In this document: positions 1 through 16,722 of the stretch, piece by piece | Layout of the letters: each line of letters opens with the position of its first letter | How positions within the stretch are numbered: the stretch's first letter is position 1 | Origin: Antedon mediterranea | Taxonomy: Eukaryota > Echinodermata > Crinoidea > Comatulida > Antedonidae | Direction of reading: 5' to 3' | DNA length: 64,000 nucleotides | Assembly: GCF_964355755.1 (NCBI RefSeq) | Contig: NC_092670.1 | Location: 19,529,201 to 19,593,200 of the forward strand | Notes under the pieces: generated by a model | The model's database searches: none | What the model saw: the letters and a program-made list of their open reading frames with translations, nothing else | Told to the model about the DNA's origin: nothing | Translations under genes and position numbers: made by a program

Positions 1-5189
<5,189 letters not shown>

Positions 5190-5825
5190 CTTGTGAAAAG
5201 AATCTTCTAATCTTGTTTAGTCTTTATCCAACAGAACAATCCTATGATTTGATTTTGAGACAGCGATTAGAGTTGCCTAGACCATGGACAAATAAGTTGA
5301 GCCTAGACCAACCTGTTTGTCTAAGTGTTGTTAGTTACTATACCCTGGGGTATTTTAACAATACTGTGAAAAGCAAATATGAAAATAATAGGCTACCATT
5401 GTGGAGATTTGCCATTTGATTTTACTAACCTTGACAAAGTAATTAATTAAATCAATTGATTGGTCTACAGAAGCTTTCATTTAAAATAATGTTATTGTTA
5501 ATAATATAATAATTGGTCTTTTTGTAAAACAATACCAATTACAAGAGTAGGCCTATCTATAGTTCCAGTAAAACAAAACGAGTCTTTATGACTTTCCCAA
5601 TTAAGACGATTAAAAAGATAGTATAGTAGTAATATAGTAGTAATCAGTTCGGATGGATTACACAAACTCTGGATATCTTACAAACCAAAGATATTGACAT
5701 TAATCGTTACCATATTTCTTGTTACCAAGATACATTATCCAAATCCTTTTTAAATTATGTATTAATAATTAATAATCTAACATAACCCTTTTTACTACAA
5801 ATTACGGTTTCCTTAGCTACAGTGC

Positions 5826-6262
5826 AGTATATGTTCTTATCTAGCTTAAGCATGTTCTCACCTAGCCTAAACATGTTCTCACCTAGCCTAAACATGTTTT
5901 CACCTAGCCTAAACATGTTTTCACCTAGCCTAAACATGTTTTCACCTAGCCTAAACATGTTTTCACCTAGCCTAAACATGTTTTCACCTAGCCTAAACAG
6001 GTATTCACCTAGCCTAAACATGTTTTCATCTAGCCTAAACATGTTTTCACCTAGCCTAAACATGTTTTCACCTAGCCTAAACAGGTTTTCACATAGCCTA
6101 AACAGGTTTTCACATAACCTAAACATGTTTTCACATAACCTAAACATGTTTTCACATAGTCTAAACAGGCTTTCACATAGCCTAAACAGGTTTTCACATA
6201 GCCTAAACATGTTGTCATCTAGCCTAAACATTTTTGCACCAAACCTAAACATGTTCTTACTT
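5826..6262. repeat. 21-bp minisatellite, about 20 units
   Basis: The unit is CCTAGCCTAAACATGTTTTCA with few substitutions (AACAGG for AACATG, CACATA for CACCTA). Because 21 is a multiple of three, the array is open on both strands. The plus strand gives a seven-residue repeat NMFSPSL within 5822-6370; the minus strand gives FRLGENM within 5755-6357. Neither frame has an obvious splice context or homology, so it is best treated as a minisatellite. Confidence 0.9.
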
Positions 6263-6755
6263 AGACTTGTCAGTCTTGCTTCTACTTTTGAAGCTACATC
6301 CCTGGATGAACCTAATATTAATAATGAACTTGCTGAATGGCATAGTAAGGAACTCACCTTACAAGATTAATTGTCAAGGGCCGAGTGTTGACAAAATATG
6401 GTTGTACAAGACAACACATTTACCTACTGTACAGTAAACTAATGTAATTAAAATGAATGACATACACAACAAATCAAGACTAAATCTAATTATCTCATTA
6501 TGGCCCATACTTTTTAATGAAGACTAAAAATAAATCAAATTAGAGAACATCTGTGAAACACATTTATATACCATATAATTTCAGAATTAGTTTGCAACGT
6601 GCATCAATACATATAATTAAGATGAAGACTATTGGAATATGAATGAATATGAATTACAGCATAGAGATATTATAGTTCACACAGTATAATATCTCTACAA
6701 TTACAGAGTATTTTGAACCTTCTTAATATGTGGTAATAATACTTGCTGACAAACC

Positions 6756-7387
6756 TTAAAGTCCCCTTCCCTACGTTTTTTAGATCTAATTTAAGATCAC
6801 AAACTATATTTAATGTAAAAATAATACTATATGGTCCTATTGCGATAACTTTTTTCGTCTTTAAACGGTTAAAAATGTGAAAAATAAGTCGATTCTAATA
6901 ATTATAGCGGCCCGCTATAAATCCCAAAAGGCATTGCGCGCGGATTGATATTTTTGTTTTTCACCTGTAATTCGCCCACTTTTCGATCGATCGTGAGGCC
7001 AAAACAAATGGAAGACTCCTAACTTTTCAGCGAAAATACCGGGTTTTCCCCAATTTGTATCAACGGAGTCTGGCAAAAATAGAAAGACAATTAATGCAGC
7101 AACTATACAACGTCAGGCTAGGTATATAGCTAGCGTATGATGTTTGTACGTTACCGATGTTTACCAGCTAGGCCTACAAAACTAAGCCTAGCTAGGCTAG
7201 GCCTAAGACCGTCCACGAGAGGTCGATCGCCGCAAGCTACTTAGGTAGTGCATTGTTTCTCACTTTTTATCATAATTTACCATAAAACGTACATTTAAGA
7301 CAAGGAATGACATGGTTTAATGTTTTTAAAGTGATATATATGTATTATTTTCCAAAAAACGTCCAAAATTGCAGGGAAGGTGTCTCT
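6756..7387 (+). mobile_element. TTAA-flanked MITE, copy A
   Basis: About 630 bp, starting TTAAAGTCCCCTTCCCTACG and ending in the reverse complement of a similar terminus (GGGAAGGTGTCTCTAA). A reverse-complement copy with high identity lies at 41345-41980. The termini and the TTAA at the ends recall piggyBac-type target duplication; in this copy the right TTAA has become CTAA and abuts another MITE. No transposase frame is present, so it is non-autonomous. Confidence 0.7.
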
Positions 7388-7526
7388 AAGCTCTGTCTAC
7401 ACTATCAATCAAACAAAAAACTGTGGTGTCCCTATATATATATACACATGATGATGTCATATTACCACCATATTTGGGCACATCAAACTTTTTTGTAAAA
7501 TTGGTTTGATAGTGTGGATAGAGCTT
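7388..7526. mobile_element. Short MITE of the AAGCTCTGTCTACACTATC family, copy 1
   Basis: Palindromic element of about 140 bp with terminal repeats AAGCTCTGTCTACACTATCA and a matching inverted right end. The centre carries the family words for the GTGCCC...GGGCACATCA hairpin, but is more diverged than the other copies. It lies directly against the end of the preceding TTAA-flanked element. Confidence 0.75.
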
Positions 7527-8884
7527 TACTTTTGTTCAGAAGGGTTTGAAGGCACCAAACAGAAAATTGTATACCTAAATGATTTTTCAAAATATTAATT
7601 TCATAGACTTAATATATATATATAGTATATATTAAATTAGTCCCAACCACCAACCAGCCAAAGTCTTTCGGTGATTACATGTTGATATGTTACCAGAGCT
7701 TATGTAATTGTTTAAGGTTTACTACAGTATCTATTTTAAGGAGTTGGATTTAAGGTTTGACAGAGAGCAACCTACAGTAGTGCCTAATGCTAAATTCTAC
7801 ATTCATTTTTGTAACTGCAAATATTAAAGATCCCTATCAAAAATCATACAAGAATTGTTTGATTATGCTGTGACATTAAATATCTTGGCTTCAAGGTATC
7901 AAAGCAAGGTGAATTCATTCAGAATTGTCATATCTAATTATAATCACTATATTCATGTATTCTTCTACAGTGTAGGTACAGTAGATGATGGTAGGATAAC
8001 CCTAGGCATGCTATATTTTAGACCTACTTTACAGTTGTCATCCATAATTATTGGTTGTAAATATTGTTGCTTTATTCATTTATTTGATTAAAAAATAAAT
8101 TAAAAGACTGCCAAACAATACATGTTTATCCATAAATATGTAAAAAAAACAGGGCCGCATGTCATTATCCAATTAAATTGTATTCACTCAAAATATTCAT
8201 TTATTATTATATATATAAATAATACTTATCGGAATCCAGCATTTAATTCATTAGAATTCATTGAAATTCAGTCATCCATGTCTGACCAGGAATTGAATTT
8301 GTTTAACAACAAAACCTCCTAGGAGTATTATTAATTATTAAAATGTAATCACTAAAATTCGCAATGACTTTTTAGCTGAAAATGAGGATGCCTATGACCT
8401 AGTAAGTCAGCAAGTCATTTCATCAAGCCACTCCTCCTGCACTATATGCGCAGTGTGGGGCCAGAGTCAACTTCTAGTAGGCCGGCTCTATATGATGGCT
8501 AGCAAGCATGGACCATGGCTAGCCTAGAGGTAGCCTAGGCCTGGCCTAGCTCTTCTTTAGTCTACATCTCATTAACAACTCATATTTACAATTCACAACA
8601 CAATCTATACAGAACGCGCATTTTAAAATTTAAAACATACCTCAACCGAATTCCAAAAACGGTATTTCTATTCAATAACTAGCCTAGTTTTGTTCAGGGA
8701 CAATACTGTACTTCTTGCAGACGAACTGATGTTCTCTCAGATCACCTGGCCTTCGCGCGACAACAGAAAAAGTGGACTGTCAACATTTCTCTTTTTGGAT
8801 ATGATGATCATCATCAGAGAATAATCGGACGCGGCGGACCGGAACGAAGCACAATAGAATAAAACATAATTATTGCCATTCTTG

Positions 8885-9745
8885 ATTTATTGTTTTTAGT
8901 CATAGTCATATATACTTTATTGTCCATTTAAAAAACAGAAATGTGATTTGAAAACTGGCAAAATACAAAAATATAAAATACAATTTACAAAAACACACAC
9001 AAAATTAAGAGGCTAAAAATTGTTAAAATTAGATAAAAATTATCGGTTACATTTTACCTTTGTAGGCTACTCTGGAGTTATATAGGCCTAAGTGTATAGC
9101 ATTAGGTACAAACGAGCACCTAAACCGTTTTGTTTTGGTATTAAGTGCACGTAGTCTTATGCCAGAATTCATGAGAGCAAATTGTTTGTGAAGAGGATGT
9201 GTTTCATCATCAATGATACTTTTTACTTTTTTTAACACATTTTCTTTATGCAAGGATTCAACATCAGGTAAGTGCTCTCCTACTAGTCTAATTGCTCTAG
9301 GCCTATTTCCTATTCGATTAAGTTTAATTTTATCTGTTTGCATTGTATTACCATAAAAACAAACATTACAAAAAAGTATTACACTGAGAATTACAGAGTT
9401 ATAAAACAATTTAAGTATAGTTTTGTCAATTTGTAGGTACTTCATTTTTCTTAAAATAAACATCCTTTGGTTGGCTTTGCATGTGGCTTTATTTACATTA
9501 TTTATCCAATTTAGCTTATTGTCAATTATACAACCCAGATATTTGTACTCATTTACTACTTCAATCTCATTTTCATTTATAATCAGAGGTTCTAAGGGTT
9601 CTTTAATTTTCCTAAAATCAATTTGCATTTCTTTTGTTTTCTTTATGTTTAGTTTCAGGTTGTTATTGCACCACCAGTGATAAAAATCACATCCTAGTTG
9701 TCTATAGCTTGTTTCATCATTGCCAGTAATGTAGGCCTATCCAGT
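8885..9745 (-). mobile_element. 5'-truncated non-LTR retrotransposon (reverse transcriptase C-terminus and 3' UTR)
   Basis: A continuous minus-strand frame from about 9745 to 9047 encodes the end of a LINE reverse transcriptase. Recognisable parts are the KLNIKKTKEMQIDFRK block, the YKYLGCIIDNKLNW block, and the thumb and C-terminal region. Below the stop, a 3' untranslated part reaches about 8885 and contains AATGGACAATAAAGTATAT and GACTATGACTA repeats, as in many CR1/L2-type tails. The polymerase active site and endonuclease are absent, so the copy is dead on arrival by 5' truncation. Confidence 0.8.
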
Positions 9746-10018
9746 GATGGAAAATTATTATTAAATTTTGTATTAAATTTACATTTATATAATAATTTAT
9801 TTATACTGTATTACACTATAGGTTTTTTCTCTATGTCAATATCCATGTGTTGATAGATGTTTCTTATTAATGGTTGTATCATATCAGTTTTAATTTAGTT
9901 TTTCTCTATGGATCAGTACGTTACGTTACGCTACGTTCCGACATTCTATCATCAGTATCCAGCAGTACAGTATCAGGCAAATTTTTACATAGCGCCATCA
10001 TTAAATATTATGATCGAA

Positions 10019-11334
10019 TCTATATATAAATTTACGTAAGGGCAAAATTCGGTAAATCGCGCCTTACTTCTAGAATTTTTACTCGATGGTATATAAAGTT
10101 GGTTCGTACTTTCGGTACTGATTTTAACCACCTGATGTAACCCTGTTTACTAATTAAATTAAGTTAGATAATAAGTTATTGACGGTTAAAACGAATTTAG
10201 GTTCCAAGATTTGCCCCAAATAGGGGTGTTTTCCGACCGTGGTATACACTGTATAATGGATGTCCGTCTTGAAAAATACCCGCCACAAAAATGCGAGGAG
10301 GCTTCGCATTTTCCTATCTCCTCCTACGATAATTGTTTTTAATAGCTGAAAACCGGTTGAGCAGCTAGAGTACACCATCATAATGTTGAAGACAGGCCGA
10401 TTTTCTTTAAAAAATACTATTTTGATAGATTTAATATACGATTATACAAATCTATTGATTTGCGATGAATGGAACATCCCAATCTCTCAGTCTGCCATTG
10501 TTTGGTTTAACACAAGTACTGTAGGTAAATTTATGAGCCCTTGGTTTAACACATACGGTAGGTAAATATATGGGCCCTTTGAGAATAAACTTGCGAGATT
10601 GTGGATAGGCTCTACTGTTAGATATATAAACACATTATTATATACAAATAAACTTTATACTGACAGTTCTTTCTCAACGTTTGTATTAATTAATAATTAC
10701 CAAATATAAACGTCGTAGTGGTGTATCGTGACATGGTACTTTAATATTTCAATCGATTATGACAGTTTTAACTAAACTAAATAAAGAATGTTCTCTAATA
10801 TAATTAGGAATCTCTTGCCATACACGGGGAAAATTAGTGTACAATGAATATTTAAAATAAATAAATAAATAAATAAAATAAAAAAAGTATTAAATCGCAA
10901 ATGTTTTACTGTATTTAGAGGTATATTATTTATAGGCCTATAAAACATGAAAAAAATATTTCGTTACTGAGTGGATAAAGAATATATTTAAAAATTGTTC
11001 CTCTTTGTACCTATCCGCTTTCCCATCCCTCAACCCTAATGTTACATACAAAACACAAATTGGGTTTCTTTAAATGAGTTCAAATCAAAAACTTGGACTC
11101 ATTTTGTGATAAGTTTCTCCTTCGGAAGTAATTCCCAGGGTGCTAATTTTAGTTGACTACATAAATCATCGTGTCTATTTATTCGTTTCTGTAAACGACA
11201 ATGTATAGGCCTATAGTCCTGCGGTACGTACATTTGAAATCGCCAGTTTTGTTACGCTGAAATTACTGTGTATTCCAGAACCATCTGTGGGCACGACCTA
11301 GATGGTACGCGAGCGAAGCGAGCGTACCATCTAG
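10019..11334 (+). mobile_element. Non-autonomous Helitron-like element, copy 1
   Basis: A 1,316-bp repeat whose inverted copy is at 50962-52148. Both begin A^TCTAT...AAATTTACGTAAGGGC and end in a hairpin (GATGGTACGC...GCGTACCATC) directly followed by CTAG^T. TC at the start, CTRR at the end, a 3' hairpin and A/T flanks are Helitron hallmarks, although the hairpin usually stands about 10 bases before CTRR. The flanks GATCGAATC and AATCATAATTT also look like one sequence interrupted, and the uninterrupted relative is at 12794-12811. A 4-bp AATC duplication is an alternative reading. No Rep/helicase frame is present. Confidence 0.6.
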
Positions 11335-11344
11335 TAATCATAAT

Positions 11345-11660
11345 TTTAAACTAAGTTCACAAAATAGGACTGTGGGCGGCAATATCAGTCTAGACAATTT
11401 ATTAATAAAATTCACACATCTTCTCCTTTCATGCTCAGCCACATTTATTGGCCATTTATTACAATATTATTATATTTCTTTCACCCACTCGGCCAAAAAG
11501 AGGTGGCGCCAGGATCTTCCCGACGCGGGGGAAAAATTCCCCGACGAGGGGGGCTATGTGAGCGAAGCGAGCATCACTAGGCTGGGGGCCAGGGGGGGGG
11601 GCCGCCAAGGGCCCCCGGTGGGGGTCGAGGGGGCGAAGCCCCCCAGAAGCAACGCGTTCT
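11345..11660 (+). repeat. Repeat related to 12790-13020, ending in a GC-rich segment
   Basis: About 11345-11510 is homologous to about 12800-13015, sharing CAGTCTAGACAA, AAAATTCACACAT and GGCCAAAAAGA words. It runs into a GC-rich tail (11500-11660) with GTGAGCGAAGCGAGCATCAC followed by CTAG and G-runs. The tail resembles the GCGAGCGAAGCGAGCG hairpin loop of the adjacent Helitron-like element, so it may be the end of a related family. Frames on both strands are by-products of the high GC content. Confidence 0.4.
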
Positions 11661-12312
11661 AGCGTCATTTGAGGTCATTTTAATCAAATTTAGGGTAGCC
11701 ATTTTTTCCATTTTTTATAATGCATAAATAAAATACTCGTGCAAAAAAACGATGCGCGATGACTGTTTCAATCCATATTTTTCAATTTAAAAAATAAACG
11801 TTCAAAGAAAATTTAGAAAAATAGAGTTGGAGGTCCCGGAAATTTGACTTATTATACTTCAAAACATGAAACAAAATATATAAGTCTCTATCATGGTTGT
11901 GACTGAGCTAAGAAATGTTTGAAAAATAGAGATGTTAGGTCCCGGAAAATGCACTTCTTGTACTTCGAAATATGACCAGCTTTATTGTTGAGGCTGAGCT
12001 AAGAAAATGTTTAAAACTAGAGCTGCAGGTCTTCAAAAAATGGCATTTTATACTTTGAAAACATCAGGCATAGAGGGTTAAAAAACGCAAGCGTAGACCT
12101 TTTTCAGTCGGGGAAATAAGTTTATTCCTCCCAAGTGTATGCGTGCGTACCATCTGGACTTCCGAGTGGTGAGAAATTCATGACAGGACATTGAAAATTT
12201 AATAACTTAGCTATAATAAGATGTTGGCTAAGCGAAAATGGCATGTTTTTTTTGTTTAGTAATGGATGAAATATTTATTTTAGGTACAGAAGGTTACTTG
12301 TAAATTAAAAAA

Positions 12313-12519
12313 TTGGTGAACATACGAACAAACATAATTCGTTTTTGCTGTAGTGTAGCGTACGTCGGCACAGTACACGACGTAACCGTCGGTAAACTTC
12401 GCCTGGAAAATAACTACATTACACATGTTGGTCCCTGGATGGAACTTGATATCACGCGTCTCGACCCAACGTTGAACGATTCGTACAAAGGGATACCGCC
12501 AGACAAAGTGCGTACCTAG
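12313..12519 (+). CDS. Unidentified exon-like open frame
   Basis: A 68-codon frame of unusually high GC and codon-like composition within AT-rich DNA. A possible exon runs from an acceptor (TTGCTGTAG at about 12354) to a donor-like GTGCGTACC near 12508, giving SVAYVGTVHDVTVGKLRLEN and onward. I do not recognise the sequence. No neighbouring exon with compatible phase was found and no homologue can be named. It could be a captured exon inside a repeat, an isolated exon of an unseen gene, or chance. Confidence 0.25.
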   Translation: MVNIRTNIIRFCCSVAYVGTVHDVTVGKLRLENNYITHVGPWMELDITRLDPTLNDSYKGIPPDKVRT

Positions 12520-12644
12520 CTAATGTTTAGTAGTAAGTTAGATCGCTGGTAATAATGAATGCATATAAATTGCATAATAGCACTCTAACGTACTCTCACG
12601 GTCAATGAAACGTCGCGGTTTTCTAGGCGCTGAAGCTATATGAA

Positions 12645-12755
12645 GAATTAGATGATTAAAAAACTGAACATTGTCTTTAAGTGGTGGCACCGGCGGGGCG
12701 GGGGGGGGGGGGCCACCACTTAAAGACAATGTTCAGTTTTTTAATCATCTAATTC
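12645..12755. repeat. Near-perfect 44-bp-arm hairpin with a G-rich loop
   Basis: Arms 12645-12688 and 12712-12755 are reverse complements apart from the outermost bases (GTCTTTAAGTGGTGGC pairs with GCCACCACTTAAAGAC). The loop 12689-12711 is almost purely G with C. This is a strong cruciform or foldback, perhaps the relic of a palindromic MITE. Confidence 0.85.
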
Positions 12756-12789
12756 ATTCTTTATGATTATAACAATTGAATTATCATTA

Positions 12790-13020
12790 CTTTTATGATC
12801 GAATCATAATTTAAAACTGAGTTCAATACAATTACACAAACAAATTAGAACTTGGTGGCAATCCCAGTCTAGACAACGGCCCGTTATAATAAAATTCACA
12901 CATGATCTTCGGTTATTGTAAAGTTCTCATGCCCCGTCTCATGCTCAATCCTATGTTAGTGGCCATTGTCACCAATAATGCCCATCTTACTTCACCCGGC
13001 CAAAAAGACGACGCTTTATC
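12790..13020 (+). repeat. Repeat homologous to 11335-11510, carrying the uninterrupted Helitron-like target
   Basis: It contains TATGATCGAATCATAATTT, which corresponds to the two flanks of the element at 10019-11334. It continues with CCCAGTCTAGACAACG and AAAATTCACACATG, shared with the stretch after that element. Sequence identity is moderate. The open frame 12902-13114 has no recognisable product. Confidence 0.5.
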
Positions 13021-14046
13021 TAATAAGGAACCGTTAGTTGCTAAAAGGAATCTTTTTTGTTTTTCTTTATGCGAGGGACCTCTTTGTGTAAAGAATGACT
13101 TAGCCTATGTTTAAAAAAGGTCCATTTTTATGAATGCCATAATGATTCGAGTAATGATTTTCAAATCGTGTTGTTATTATCCACCATCAAAATCAAACTC
13201 ATAAGTCTAGAAAATAATTTGTTGTTGTTGGGTTGATCCAATAGATCGAAAATACTAAAATGGTACTTACTAGTCTAACAAAAAATGGGTATACCTGTAG
13301 GTGCAGACTTTCAACAACCGGTGCCGATGCTTGGGTTATTCTAAAAATTCCTCCAAATTTATTTTCTGTAATGCCAATGTTTAAGTGATGTTAGTATGCC
13401 TAGCGTTTTTAAAATGTTTTAATGATTCTCCAAAGTTAAAATGAAATCATGTCACCCAGTGCAGAACCTAGCTTTGTTAATAATAATAATTGTTACGCCT
13501 GTATAATGTCATTTTACAAATATACATCATACCATGGTAAATTCCACATGATACTTTATAGGCCTAATGATTGATCCGACGTTATTCCACCATAATTGAT
13601 TTCGCATAGGTTTTATCCTCTGTGATCTTAGATTCGATCTTATAAGTAGGCCTACTCGGCGGCTCAACAAATCAAGCTGAGTCCGAGATTCACATGCTTT
13701 TACATCGTTTTTTTTTATATTTTCAATATCAACCTCTTGCCTATCCGTGATTGCATCACCTTCCAAACTGCACGGTAGCCCCTATATTATTTTTTATTAA
13801 ACTTTATTTAATTGAGGGTAACCCTAAAAACTAAACAGCATATGCTGACAATCAAGACAATCACATTATAAAAAACATATGAAAAAAAAACTGATGAACT
13901 ATGTTTAAACAATATACATGAATACAAAAATATAGCCTACAATACTATACAAAACGTTGAGGTTTTCTTTTGGTGTGAAATATTTTTTTAGAGCCGCAGA
14001 TTTAAAATTGTTTATTGATACCGCATTTCTTGGACCGGACATATTA

Positions 14047-14195
14047 TACTAAGGCTTCCGATGGACACTCCAGCCAAATTAGCGTTGACAGAATCCATTC
14101 GAAAAGTTAAAAGACCAGTTGGCAGACCAAAAACTACCTGGATAGGAAACATAAATAAAGAACTCAAAAAAGCAAATACATCGATCGTAAAATTG
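14047..14195 (+). mobile_element. Non-LTR retrotransposon C-terminal fragment
   Basis: The frame opening at 14061 reads MDTPAKLALTESIRKVKRPV and then GRPKTTWIGNINKEL, a motif typical of the last part of LINE reverse-transcriptase proteins. The block from about 14120 to 14190 is nearly identical to 16570-16640. Homology fades after KLL, so this is a truncated fragment. Confidence 0.6.
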
Positions 14196-14639
14196 CTCTA
14201 TAGATTATGGATTATTTACCGAACTGATAAACGGCAGAAAAGAAACATTGACATTTTGATTAATTGTAATAAACGTCACTCCAATTTGTTCGTAAATCAA
14301 AGCTCTCATCCTCCAATCTGTGGGTGTTGTTTAATGTATAACATTCATTATAAATATTCCCCGGGGTCGATTCCTTCTAAATTTATACAATTGCACAATT
14401 GTAGCCTATTAATGTCACTTAGTAAATATTGTCACTTGTCAATATAAACGTAATGAATTATTTATCCGTTTAAGTAGAAGATTCAAAAGAGGTAAATGTT
14501 ACCGAGTAACATGGCAACATAATTTACTGCAGTAGAAGATCCTGTCCTGCAGTTAATATTCACGGAATATGTACAACGGAATGAACTATCTTATCGTACG
14601 ATTTCACCTGCCGTTAGATGCAAAGTAGTTCACGAGTTC

Positions 14640-14825
14640 AAATGATCCATCGCTTGTGATTGGTCGAATCACTTACGTTGCGCTACGTTCTTGTGTTGCG
14701 TCTCTGGAGCTAGGACGTAATGCAAACGAGTTGACCAATCACAAGCGACAGTCCAATAAATCCATCGCTTGTTATTGGTGAAATCACTCACGTTGCGTTA
14801 CGTCGTTGTGTTGCGTCTCTAGTGG
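14640..14825. repeat. Diverged tandem duplication with CATCGCTTGTGATTGG units
   Basis: Two adjacent copies share ATCGCTTGT, ATTGGT, AATCACT and TTGTGTTGCGTCTCT. One intervening copy of the CAATCACAAGCGA word is in reverse orientation, so part of it can fold back. A related, more diverged copy lies near 53440-53530. No coding potential. Confidence 0.5.
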
Positions 14826-14899
14826 GAACCAAGCATAATAGAAACATTTTAGAAATATACTGTATACAAATCTTACTACCGTTTTTACGACGACAAAAC

Positions 14900-15016
14900 T
14901 CAAACTTTATGCGACAACAAAATGTGATGTGCCCATATATGAACATGATGATATATTATCACTACCATATTTGGGCACATCACACTTTTATCAAACTAGT
15001 TTGATAATGTGAGCTT
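14900..15016. mobile_element. Short MITE of the AAGCTCTGTCTACACTATC family, copy 2 (left end decayed)
   Basis: The central GATGTGCCCATATATG...TTTGGGCACATCACAC hairpin and the right arm AAACTAGTTTGATAATGTGAGCTT are recognisable. The left terminus has decayed to CAAACTTTATGCGACAACAA. Confidence 0.65.
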
Positions 15017-16187
15017 AAGACAGCATGAAAATCGTTTAAGAAAAAACAGCAGCATGGAACTTCAATAAATGATGATTCTTGAATTATATGATTGAATACA
15101 AACTGAAGCATGTTCATTTTGTATTCAGTAGTGACAATGAATATCACAACATCAGCATATACAGTATTAAAAATGTCCTGTTTATTTTATTTCACAATGC
15201 ATGTAGATACACAAATAACACTGAAATGTTATAACATAAATAATACAATACATATGTTTTCAAATATACAAAATACAATCTCAGATCATTTTAGCAGGTG
15301 TGGCCAGACCCTTATAACATCTTTTAGCTTTTGTTGAATAATTTTGTAGTGATGACATTAAACCCTTAAAATGTTATACTACAATCTCAGATAATTTTAG
15401 CAGGTGTGGCCAGACCATTGCATTTTGTCCTACAATCTACAGATTTATATAATGGCTATACCTATTATTAGGCAGATGAAATCCTGCTGGTCCTGTAGGC
15501 CTAATTAAAGGGGGATTGTTTTCATTTTGGTGGGACACCTAAACTACCACTACTTTGGTCCAATAAGAACTACATTTTTACATAGGTAGGTAGGAAATAA
15601 TGTCATAAATAAGCAAGTTACATAAAAGTTTTTAAAAATATACATATATGCATCCATACTAATATCTAATAATAAAAATTATACAGAAAATAGAAACAAT
15701 ATTATATATTTTTGTTAATATTACAAAAATCTACATTAACGATTCAATAATGTATTTAAGTAGTTGAGTGGGCATAACTAATGTTAATAAAACATCGGTA
15801 ACATTTTGGTTAAGATTATAAAAAAAGTATAAGTATATATAGTCAAAGTATATGTTTTTAACAAGGCAAGCAAAGTTTACAAATACAAAGTATAAAGATT
15901 TGATTTTTACGCAAAAAAACTTCTGTGTTTCGATAATAGAGAAATAAAAAAATTCATAAAAAAATATAGCACACTGGGTAAACATAATTTTACTGCAGTT
16001 GCTGCAGTAACTGCTGCAGTAACTACTGCAATAATGTATCCTTTTAGTTTCAATGTAGAAGTCTATGGTAATGAGTCACTGAAAATATAAACATTAGGTT
16101 TTGCCAGGTAAGAATGAAATTCCACTCTTCCTCATTTTTGCACAGGTTAAGGGTGTAGTTTGACATGGTCCCTAACATTAACAAAGA

Positions 16188-16440
16188 CATAAAATATCTC
16201 ATAATCTTAACGATAAAATACAAAGGTTAAAATGTACAAAGTATTATAATAATGAAACTAGATAAAACTAAGGGATAAAACTTATTCTACTGGAGTTACT
16301 GCAGTAAAAAAATGTAGTTTTTACTGCAGTAACTGCAGTAGAATAAGTTTTATCCCTTAGTTTTATCTAGTTTCATTATTATAATACTTTGTACATTTTA
16401 ACCTTTGTATTTTATCGTTAAGATTATGAGATATATTATG
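16188..16440. repeat. Large palindrome with about 120-bp arms and a CTGCAGTAA core
   Basis: From CATAAAATATCTCATAATC at 16188 to the matching inverse at 16440 the sequence is an almost perfect inverted repeat centred near 16314. The innermost part on both sides is TACTGCAGTAA-type sequence around a short TTTTTTTACATC-like spacer. Similar CTGCAGTAACTGCTGCAGTAA words stand alone at 15995-16032 and 16888-16900. This is a foldback element or cruciform-forming repeat; no coding content. Confidence 0.85.
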
Positions 16441-16569
16441 TATGAATTGATTAAAATTGATTGGGGTGGTGCGGAGGGGTGGGGGATACGGTAGGGGTTG
16501 ATAGTTGTTTTTTGCCTATATACTTTTCTGTATGTAAATTAAATATATTTTATGTTGTTATTGTGATTG

Positions 16570-16722
16570 GGCAGACCAAAAACTACCTGGATAGGAAACA
16601 TAAATAAAGAACTCAAAAAAGAAAATACATCGATCGGAAAATTAATGACAGACCATCAGACCACCGAAAGAGAGTCATGGAAACGATTAGCGTACGCAAT
16701 GTCTACCCAAGACGAATAGCGT
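16570..16722 (+). mobile_element. Non-LTR retrotransposon C-terminal fragment with natural stop
   Basis: The plus strand reads GRPKTTWIGNINKEL, then TTERESWKRLAYAMSTQDE and a stop at about 16718, the usual end of a LINE reverse-transcriptase protein. The first 70 bases are nearly identical to 14120-14190. It is severely 5' truncated. Confidence 0.65.

Noticed and set aside
11372-11668. Overlapping open frames on both strands in the GC-rich block
   Set aside because: Composition effect of G/C runs in a repeat end; Gly/Pro-rich, no homology.
13527-13766. 79-codon minus-strand frame
   Set aside because: No recognisable motif, AT-rich context, no splice-compatible partner.
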